Under the pieces are notes generated by a model. It searched no databases. It was given only the letters and a program-made list of their open reading frames with translations, and was not told the origin of the DNA. This document shows, piece by piece, positions 55,595 through 64,000 of a DNA stretch of 64,000 bases. The stretch's first letter is position 1. Every line of letters starts with the position of its first letter. The translations under genes were made by a program, and so were the position numbers. The stretch is from Gammaproteobacteria bacterium (GTDB lineage: Bacteria; Pseudomonadota; Gammaproteobacteria; Eutrophobiales; Eutrophobiaceae): positions 103,344 through 167,343 of the forward strand of contig QKIY01000014.1 in the NCBI GenBank assembly GCA_003250975.1. The letters run 5' to 3'.

Positions 55595-57454
55595 CTAAAT
55601 CATCAATTTCTGAATTTTTCTGCCACCATAGATGGCGTTGACCAGGGCACGGCTGACCATGATCGCAGTGAACATGGAACAGATAATGCCAAGTGACAGG
55701 GTCACGGCGAAGCCCTTGATCGGGCCGGTGCCAAAGCTGAACAATACCAGCGCCGCGATCAGAGTCGTGATATTGGCGTCTGCGATCGTCGAAAAGGCTT
55801 TTTCATAGCCGGCATGAATACTTGCATGTGGCGAGTTTCCATTGCGGATCTCTTCACGGATACGTTCAAATATCAACACATTCGCATCCACCGCCATACC
55901 CACGGTGAGCACGATACCGGCGATACCCGGAAGGGTCAGCGTCGCCTGCAGCATGGACATCAAGGCCACCAGTAACACCACGTTCAGAGCCAGGGCAATA
56001 TTCGCAATCATGCCGAACAGCTTGTAATAGACCGCCATGAAGACCAGCACCAGGAGAAAGCCGATGATTACCGATTTGTAGCCCTGGTCGATGTTGTCCC
56101 TGCCGAGGCTGGGGCCCACGGTACGTTCCTCGATGATCTCGATCGGCGCTGCCAGTGCGCCTGCCCTGAGCAAGAGGGCCAGGTTGCGCGCTTCCTGGGT
56201 CGAATCCAGTCCGGTAATATGGAAACGTTTACCCAGCTGTTCCTTAATGGTCGCCGCGTTGATTACCTCTTCAATGGTGACCTTGTTCTTGACCAGTTCC
56301 CCATTTTCCTCGACCGTTTCGGTCTTGGTCTCGATAAAGACAACCGCCATCCGTTTGCCTACTTCTTCGCGGGTCTCTTTACTGAAAATCAGGGCCCCCT
56401 TGCCATCTAGGGTAATCGTGACATCAGGTCCCCCGGTCTGGGAGTCAATACCCGAGGCGGCATCAATAATATGGTCACCGGTCAGCATAACGCGCTTGTC
56501 CAGAAGGATCGGGCTGCCGCTGCGGTCCTTGTAGAGCTTCGAACCTGCCGGCACTCGGCCACCCACCGCATCCTGGATAGAATGTTCATCATCGACCATG
56601 CGGAATTCAAGCGTGGCCGTCGCGCCGAGGATATCCTTTGCCCGGGCGGTATCCTGGACACCGGGAAGTTCAACCACGACCCTGCGATCACCCTGTTGCT
56701 GGATCACGGGTTCTGCCACGCCCAGTTCATTCACACGTTTACGCAGGGTGGTAATGTTCTGTTGCAAGGCGTTTTTGCGGGTCTCGATGACCGCCTGTTC
56801 TGAAAGACTCAGGAGTGTGCGGTATTCACCCGGGACGGAATCATCACTTCTCAGTGAGATGTCGCGCATATTATCTTCGATCAGTTTTAACCCGTTTCCC
56901 TGCTGAGCTGCGTCCTGGAAACGGATCAGCACGGCGCCTTCATCTCGCCGGCTGATGGTTTTGTAACGGACCTTGTTTTCCCTTAACAAGGTGCGCAATT
57001 CGGAGACATAACTCTCTTCTGCTTTTCTGATGGCCGCATCCATGTCCACTTCCATGAGGAAATGCACACCACCACGCAGGTCCAGGCCCAGGAACATGGG
57101 TGCCGCCCCCAGGCTAGCCAGCCAGGCCGGTGTGGAAGGCGCGAGATTCAGTGCTACCACATATCCCCTGCCGAGTGATTTCTTGATGGCATCCTGGGCC
57201 TGTAACTGGGTCTCTTCATCCTCAAAGCGAACCAGGAGACCGTTTTCCTGCAGTTCCATGCTCATGGCCTTCAGTCCGGCACCGTCCAGGGCAACCTGTA
57301 CCTCGAGTTCGGTCAGCTCGCTGATCCCGCTGCCGCGGGAGGAAGAAATCTGCAGCGCCGGATCACTGCCATAGAGGTTGGGCATGGCATAGATGGCGCC
57401 AACGAAGATGATGATCAGTATCAGGATATACTTCCAACTGGGATAACGGTTCAT
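55595..57454 (-). CDS. secD: protein translocase subunit SecD
   Basis: 619 aa; LGLDLRGGVHFLMEVD; GMAVDANVLIFERIREE. Confidence 0.98.
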   Translation of the reverse strand: MNRYPSWKYILILIIIFVGAIYAMPNLYGSDPALQISSSRGSGISELTELEVQVALDGAGLKAMSMELQENGLLVRFEDEETQLQAQDAIKKSLGRGYVVALNLAPSTPAWLASLGAAPMFLGLDLRGGVHFLMEVDMDAAIRKAEESYVSELRTLLRENKVRYKTISRRDEGAVLIRFQDAAQQGNGLKLIEDNMRDISLRSDDSVPGEYRTLLSLSEQAVIETRKNALQQNITTLRKRVNELGVAEPVIQQQGDRRVVVELPGVQDTARAKDILGATATLEFRMVDDEHSIQDAVGGRVPAGSKLYKDRSGSPILLDKRVMLTGDHIIDAASGIDSQTGGPDVTITLDGKGALIFSKETREEVGKRMAVVFIETKTETVEENGELVKNKVTIEEVINAATIKEQLGKRFHITGLDSTQEARNLALLLRAGALAAPIEIIEERTVGPSLGRDNIDQGYKSVIIGFLLVLVFMAVYYKLFGMIANIALALNVVLLVALMSMLQATLTLPGIAGIVLTVGMAVDANVLIFERIREEIRNGNSPHASIHAGYEKAFSTIADANITTLIAALVLFSFGTGPIKGFAVTLSLGIICSMFTAIMVSRALVNAIYGGRKIQKLMI

Positions 57455-57486
57455 AGAACTAATTTATTTCTTGTTGTTTTGTGATA

Positions 57487-57816
57487 TTAAAGCGTCTTGA
57501 TCGTGCCCTTGGGCAAGGTGGCCGATACGGCATGCTTCTGTACCTTGACCTCGATCTCCGGCGCGATCTCGATCTGGATAAAACTGTCACCAATCCTGGT
57601 AATCTTTCCCACGATGCCGCCGTTGGTTACGACTTCATCACCCTTGCTTAAGGCCTCCACCATCTGCTTGTGTTCCTTGGCCTGTTTCATCTGTGGCCGG
57701 ATCAGGAAGAGGTAAAAGACAACGAAGATCAGGATCAGCGGCAAAAGCCCCATAAGACCGCTGCCGGCCGGCGGGGCATCCTGTGCCCAGGCATTGTTGA
57801 TGAAAAACTCTAGCAT
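57487..57816 (-). CDS. yajC: preprotein translocase subunit YajC
   Basis: 109 aa; single TM, FYLFLIRPQMKQAKEHKQMVEALSKGDEVVTNGGIVGKI. Confidence 0.97.
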   Translation of the reverse strand: MLEFFINNAWAQDAPPAGSGLMGLLPLILIFVVFYLFLIRPQMKQAKEHKQMVEALSKGDEVVTNGGIVGKITRIGDSFIQIEIAPEIEVKVQKHAVSATLPKGTIKTL

Positions 57817-57845
57817 GAGATCACCCTGAATATTAAAGCGCGCTA

Positions 57846-58979
<1,134 letters not shown>

Positions 58980-59999
58980 CTATCTCGTGATAAACATCGC
59001 GTCACCATAGCTGTAAAAGTGGTATTTTTCAGCAATGGCATGCCGGTAGGCTGCAAGGACCCGGTCTTTGCCGGCAAAGGCGCAGACCAACATTAATAAT
59101 GTCGATTCCGGCAGGTGAAAATTCGTCAGCAAGGCGTCCACCACACGGAATCGGTAACCGGGGTAGATAAAGATATCCGTCTCCCCGCTATAAGGCTCCA
59201 GCTTCCCGGCTTGCACCGCGGTCTCGAGGCAACGTACAGCCGTGGTCCCCACGGCGATGACTCGTTTCCCCCCTTGGCCGGCCTCCTTAACTAGATCACA
59301 CACCGTCTGGTCCAGCTCAATGTATTCACTGTGCATGCGGTGTTCCTCGATGTTCTCGGTTCGCACCGGCTGGAATGTGCCAGCGCCCACATGCAGGGTC
59401 ACAAAGGTTTTTCTGATCCCCTTTGCCTCCAAACGTTCCAGAATTTCCTCTGTAAAATGCAGTCCCGCCGTGGGCGCGGCCACGGCGCCGGGGCGACGTG
59501 CGTAGATTGTCTGGTAGCGCTCCCTGTCCTCCGTGGCGTCGGCCCTCTCGATATAAGGCGGCAGGGGCATATGGCCACACCTTTCAACCAGGTCCATGAC
59601 CCGGCCGGGCCCGGCAAGCTTCAGGACATACATGTCATCGTTCCTCTCGATAACCTCGAGGTCCGCTGCTTCATCGATACGAATGATGCTGCCCGGCTTC
59701 GGGGATTTGCTGAACCCCAGCTGGGCCAGTACGTGCTGATCATCAATGACCCGTTCGACCATGATCTCCCCACGCCCGCCGGTGGCCTTTTGTCCATAAA
59801 GCCGGGCCGGGATCACCCGGGTATCGTTGAAGACCAGAAGGTCCCCCTCGTCCAGGAGTTCAGGCAGGTCAGCGAACTGCCGGTCGGCAAGTTGCCCCTG
59901 GCTATCCAGGCACAGCAGGCGGTCATCACCCCGGTGCGGGGAAGGGTGTTGGGCAATCAGCTCCCTGGGCAGTTCATAACTGAATTCATCACGTTGCAT
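58980..59999 (-). CDS. queA: S-adenosylmethionine:tRNA ribosyltransferase-isomerase QueA
   Basis: [39 protein letters not shown]; upstream ORF extension to 60272 rejected because it reads through the tRNA. Confidence 0.97.
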   Translation of the reverse strand: MQRDEFSYELPRELIAQHPSPHRGDDRLLCLDSQGQLADRQFADLPELLDEGDLLVFNDTRVIPARLYGQKATGGRGEIMVERVIDDQHVLAQLGFSKSPKPGSIIRIDEAADLEVIERNDDMYVLKLAGPGRVMDLVERCGHMPLPPYIERADATEDRERYQTIYARRPGAVAAPTAGLHFTEEILERLEAKGIRKTFVTLHVGAGTFQPVRTENIEEHRMHSEYIELDQTVCDLVKEAGQGGKRVIAVGTTAVRCLETAVQAGKLEPYSGETDIFIYPGYRFRVVDALLTNFHLPESTLLMLVCAFAGKDRVLAAYRHAIAEKYHFYSYGDAMFITR

Positions 60000-60103
60000 G
60001 GCGCGCGATGTTAACAGAAATACGGAGAATAGACGGGATAAACTGTTTTCTCTACGGCGGAGTTTCCTTATACTGCGCCCTCTTTTAGTAAGATTCCATT
60101 CGT

Positions 60104-60190
60104 GCCGGAGTGGCGGAACTGGTAGACGCGCCGGACTCAAAATCCGGTTCTGGCGACAGAGTGTGGGTTCGAGTCCCACCTCCGGCACCA
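60104..60190 (+). tRNA. tRNA-Leu (anticodon CAA)
   Basis: Acceptor GCCGGAG/CTCCGGC; anticodon arm CCGGA-CTCAAAA-TCCGG; T-loop GTTCGAGTC; encoded CCA; 87 nt with a long variable arm. Confidence 0.97.
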
Positions 60191-60204
60191 TTAATATATA
60201 GACA

Positions 60205-61710
60205 TCAATTCTGGTGCATCTTGTTCGCCTCAGCATTCTCGGGCGAGAACAGGCGCCTTTCAACGATCTCAAAATGCTGCTGCCAGGTGGGTGGTTCGAA
60301 TTGCGCCAGCCTTTCCAATTGCCTTGACCTCAGCTCAGATTCATCCTTTGTATAATCAAGAATGGTGTCATACCAACCCTTGCCATCGATGGGATTGATA
60401 TAGTCCGGGATCCCCTGCCCGGATTCACGGTGGGCGGCAATATCGGAACAAACAACCGGCGTGCCCAATGTGAGCGCCTCAACGATAGGCATGCCCCAAC
60501 CCTCCAGAAATGAGGGATAGAGCAGCGCCCTTGCGTGTTTATATAATGAAATGAGCTTTTCGTCCTTGATATCAGAGACCTCATGTACGTAGGGCTGGAT
60601 TTGCTGACAACGGTTCAACATGTCGACGATGTTCTCATTTTCCCAACCCCGTTTGCCGACGATGTACAAATGCGGGATGTGTTCCATACCCAGGTTGACC
60701 ATATCACGCCAGATATTCAGCAGCATAAGGTGGTTTTTTCGCGGCTCGATCGTGGCGACAATCAGAAAATAATTATCATTGATTGCCTGTTTCCCAACCG
60801 GCCCGGGATTAATGAAATTCTCTTCCACCCCGACATGCGCTACCGTGGCTGTCCGGTATTGCTTGTTACGTTCAGAACAATACTCATCAAGACACGTTTT
60901 GGTGAAATTCGAATTCGCGATGATATGAGGAGTCAGAGACAATAGACCGTTACAAGCCTTAATGGCCTCTGCCCTGTAGCCGGTCCCATAATATTCCGGG
61001 CACGAAACACCAATAAAATCATGGATGAAAAATATGAATTGCATCCTGTGATGACGGGAAAGTTTCCGTAGTTCAGCAATCGGATGAACACGTGTATAGC
61101 ACGTATAAATATAATATAGCTCGTCGGCAGTTATGTTTTTCAGGTAATCAATTAATGTGGTCAGCCTTTTCCGCGGTTTTAGGGTATTCACTGCCAATGA
61201 CAGATTCCGGGTCTTGGCAATAATGCCAATAAAACGCCCGATTCTTATCAGGAGGCTGCAAAGCATCTTTGAACTCGAGGCGATCATGTAGATAACCATG
61301 ATGAATGGACTCGGCATTTTCTCAACCCATTCAACTTCCTCGCCCACATTCACTGTCAGTGGGTTGTTTATCAGGAACTGATAACGTTCCTGGTACGGCA
61401 TCGAGAAAAACAGGTCCAGTTCCGCTTCCCACAGACCATGATACTTGGCCCTGAAGTCAATGCCTTGAGTATCCTCTTCAGATCCTTTTACAGACCAATG
61501 GGCATCCAGAAACCGGATCAGACCGGCCGCTTCCTTATTACTTACAACACAGATCTTCCCCCGATGCTGTTTAATAAATGTGGTTTCATCAGCATGATGA
61601 TCATGCAGATATTTTGCATAGCGAAAATCAACACGATCCGTTCCGGATGGTGATACCATCACATGCCGGATATAGAGTACAGTCAGATCGTAAAAATAGC
61701 GTTTGCTCAT
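60205..61710 (-). CDS. glycosyltransferase family 4-like protein
   Basis: 501 aa; GT-B features [61 protein letters not shown]. Confidence 0.9.
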   Translation of the reverse strand: MSKRYFYDLTVLYIRHVMVSPSGTDRVDFRYAKYLHDHHADETTFIKQHRGKICVVSNKEAAGLIRFLDAHWSVKGSEEDTQGIDFRAKYHGLWEAELDLFFSMPYQERYQFLINNPLTVNVGEEVEWVEKMPSPFIMVIYMIASSSKMLCSLLIRIGRFIGIIAKTRNLSLAVNTLKPRKRLTTLIDYLKNITADELYYIYTCYTRVHPIAELRKLSRHHRMQFIFFIHDFIGVSCPEYYGTGYRAEAIKACNGLLSLTPHIIANSNFTKTCLDEYCSERNKQYRTATVAHVGVEENFINPGPVGKQAINDNYFLIVATIEPRKNHLMLLNIWRDMVNLGMEHIPHLYIVGKRGWENENIVDMLNRCQQIQPYVHEVSDIKDEKLISLYKHARALLYPSFLEGWGMPIVEALTLGTPVVCSDIAAHRESGQGIPDYINPIDGKGWYDTILDYTKDESELRSRQLERLAQFEPPTWQQHFEIVERRLFSPENAEANKMHQN

Positions 61711-61753
61711 TGGCCTGTTTAATAAAAGTTTAAAGTGCCAGACTAAATCATAG

Positions 61754-64000
61754 TCAATTAAACACGTAGGGATCCCAGGGCTTGTTGGCGCGTGGCTTGT
61801 TGGAAAGTGAAAAGTCTTCTTCTATTATCGTCAGATTGGGGTTATAAAACGGGTCATCACAGAGTACTTCACCCCATTTTTCTTTCATATATTCATATTC
61901 TGCCATCCAACGTGCCAGGTTTTCAGGTGCCAGGTCAGAACCACGGGAGGCCGTTTCCAGGTGGTAAAGTTCCGCAAACGGTGTCCAGATGATTTTATAA
62001 TCCTTCTCGCGGGCTTTAAGACAAAAATCCACATCATTAAATGCAATCTTGAGATTCACTTCGTCCAGGCCCCCGAGTTCCTGATAAATGGATTTCCTGG
62101 TCAACAGGCAAGCACCCGTGACGCAGGACATCTGCTGAACGTGGTACAGGCGATCCATATAGCCACTACTGTATCGCGGAAAATGACGAAAGGCATGGCC
62201 GGCAACTCCGCCTATACCAATTATGACACCGGCATGCTGTATCGTGTCGTTGGCATAAAGCAGCTTGGACCCGACAATGGCAACATCTTCAGACTGAATC
62301 CAGCTGACCATCTCATCGAGCCAGTAAGGTTCGATGACAGCTACGTCATTGTTCATCAACAACACATACTCTCCCTGTGCCATTTCAACAGCCCTGTTAT
62401 TGATCCTGGAATAATTGAAATCCTCATGGTGAGGAGTGATGGTTACACGAGGATCTGATTCAATAGTACGGATATAATCAAGCGTATCAACGCAGTCACT
62501 GTCATTATCAACCAGGATAATCTCGATATTCGCATAATCTGTCTTTTCAAGCAGTCCATTAATACATTGGGACAATAAGAGGAAACCATTTCGTGTTGGC
62601 ACTATGATACTCACCAGGGGTTTCACATCTGAAACCAATTTCTTTAAACGGAGTTTATTCTGATTATAAGGATTAGCCTCAAGTGAAAACGGCTTTTCGA
62701 TCATGCGAACGTAGTCAGCGATTAAATCCTGAAAATCCGAGTCAGGTTCTTCCCCATTATTTTTCTCATGATAATCGTGATAAACAATAAATGGGCTATG
62801 CTTTACTTGCTCTGGCACAAGCTGTTTAAGCAAAAGTAACTGAAGACCAAGCAAGTTTCCCGACTGTATCAATTCGCAGACAGAATCCAGCCCGGTTTGC
62901 AGCAGGTCACCTCTATATGCAGCAATTTCTCCAATGTAGCCGCTGGCCAGATAATATTCCTCGTTCCATTCCGGTTTGAAACAGGGACTGTGTCGACAAC
63001 CGGTATCATCGATATAATCATGGTCACCGTAAATCATGCCGCAATCATTAGCATCCTGTAGATTCGCTGCAAACAGGTAGAGAGCGTGATCAGACAAGAT
63101 GAGCCCTTGTTTCAGGGTAAGAAAAAATTGCGACTCTTCCATTGTCCTCGCAAGTGTTTCTTTCAGATCCTGGGCCTTTACATAGGTTATCTGCCGGTGG
63201 AAGCGATCCAGGGTTGCTATTTCTGCAATGGTCTTTGGTCCCGGTTCATCATTGAACTGGATCAACAGGCGCCAATTCGTGTAAAGCTGCCTGTTCAGTG
63301 ATTTTATAGTCAACTTCAGTCCAGTCAGGTTCGATTCATCAGCCTTCAGGTAGAGACAAAAAACCGGCTGATGCTCAAAAACTGAGATATGTCTTTTGAT
63401 TGCCTGGCGATCAACAAAACCTGGTTGATCAAATTGAGAAATCCATTCCAGATAGGAATACTTATAGATCGTTGATTTATAAATGATAGGTAATTCCCTG
63501 ATAAAAATACTATACAGGTTTTGAAAGAAGCTTTGATTGGTGATTTGGTGGTGCCGCCATGCTGCGCGCACAATATTGGTTTCGCAGAGTATTACTTCAT
63601 CAATCCGTATTGATTGTTTTACACCTTCAAAACAGAGTCTTAATCTCTTGCAAAAAGGTGGGAGATCTATCAATTGGTCTATAATCCCTTGATCATTAAT
63701 AATCAGTGGTATTTCATATTCATTTGTAAACCCTGTCCCGGGATCAACCATTAATCTCATAGATAATGGCTTCATTTCATGGATCAATCTCAAACTGAAT
63801 ATATTCAGGCCCGACGGAAAACGATTCCTCGACTCGGGCTTTAATTCAACGGGTTCAGTCTCACCCAGGTAGCGTTTATCTTGAATTCCGGATTCGTCAC
63901 TTACTTTACTTAATAACAGCGGGCAGGATCTCAAAATCAAGAATCGCCAAGCTTTTCTCAGCAAAAAAACAATGGCGAAGAAAGGTGCTGCAATTATCTG
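61754..64000 (-). CDS. glycosyltransferase family 2 protein with large N-terminal region (5' end outside window)
   Basis: VSIIVPTRNGFLLLSQCINGLLEKTDYANIEIILVDNDS; NNDVAVIEPYWLDEM. The frame stays open upstream of the TTG at 63964 (QIIAAPFFAIVFLLRKAW...) to the edge. Confidence 0.88.
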   Translation of the reverse strand, partial: QIIAAPFFAIVFLLRKAWRFLILRSCPLLLSKVSDESGIQDKRYLGETEPVELKPESRNRFPSGLNIFSLRLIHEMKPLSMRLMVDPGTGFTNEYEIPLIINDQGIIDQLIDLPPFCKRLRLCFEGVKQSIRIDEVILCETNIVRAAWRHHQITNQSFFQNLYSIFIRELPIIYKSTIYKYSYLEWISQFDQPGFVDRQAIKRHISVFEHQPVFCLYLKADESNLTGLKLTIKSLNRQLYTNWRLLIQFNDEPGPKTIAEIATLDRFHRQITYVKAQDLKETLARTMEESQFFLTLKQGLILSDHALYLFAANLQDANDCGMIYGDHDYIDDTGCRHSPCFKPEWNEEYYLASGYIGEIAAYRGDLLQTGLDSVCELIQSGNLLGLQLLLLKQLVPEQVKHSPFIVYHDYHEKNNGEEPDSDFQDLIADYVRMIEKPFSLEANPYNQNKLRLKKLVSDVKPLVSIIVPTRNGFLLLSQCINGLLEKTDYANIEIILVDNDSDCVDTLDYIRTIESDPRVTITPHHEDFNYSRINNRAVEMAQGEYVLLMNNDVAVIEPYWLDEMVSWIQSEDVAIVGSKLLYANDTIQHAGVIIGIGGVAGHAFRHFPRYSSGYMDRLYHVQQMSCVTGACLLTRKSIYQELGGLDEVNLKIAFNDVDFCLKAREKDYKIIWTPFAELYHLETASRGSDLAPENLARWMAEYEYMKEKWGEVLCDDPFYNPNLTIIEEDFSLSNKPRANKPWDPYVFN

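Noticed and set aside
59331-60014. 227-aa plus-strand ORF antisense to queA
   Set aside because: Shadow ORF opposite a well-supported gene; no domain recognised.
60000-60272. N-terminal extension of the queA ORF (MRSLKGACS...[26 protein letters not shown]...)
   Set aside because: It translates the antisense of tRNA-Leu(CAA). This [22 protein letters not shown]-like peptide is a typical artefact; QueA begins at [11 protein letters not shown] (59999).

Overview
The window is a gammaproteobacterial chromosome segment made almost entirely of conserved housekeeping genes. I could not resolve the genus. In order it contains: the 3' end of a probable Glu/Leu/Phe/Val dehydrogenase; clpB; pilB-pilC-pilD-coaE-zapD-yacG (+); then on the minus strand a Nudix/ThiE fusion, argJ, secA, an M23 peptidase, lpxC and a complete dcw cluster (mraZ-rsmH-ftsL-ftsI-murE-murF-mraY-murD-ftsW-murG-murC-murB-ddl-ftsQ-ftsA-ftsZ), with a DUF721/DciA-like gene (+) inserted. 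These are followed by rnpB (-), rsmI (-), lpoA-yraN-diaA-dolP (+), macro domain/sspB/sspA/petC/petB/petA (-), a DegS/AlgW-type protease (+), hisC-hisD-hisG-murA-ibaG-mlaC-RND/MMPL (-), a DUF4399 protein (+), purN-pdxB-secF-secD-yajC-tgt-queA (-), tRNA-Leu(CAA) (+), and two glycosyltransferases (-), the second running off the window edge. I found no CRISPR array, IS element, prophage or recognisable defence system, and I do not see a convincing novel multi-gene system. The points most worth checking are: an enlarged P12-like hairpin inside rnpB; an MlaC-IbaG-MurA locus in which an RND/MMPL exporter sits where MlaFED(B) would be expected; a three-copy MraZ box array just downstream of a near-consensus sigma70 promoter; a sigma32-type promoter at clpB; an 83-bp inverted-repeat-bounded element after clpB; and a strong hairpin between pilC and pilD.
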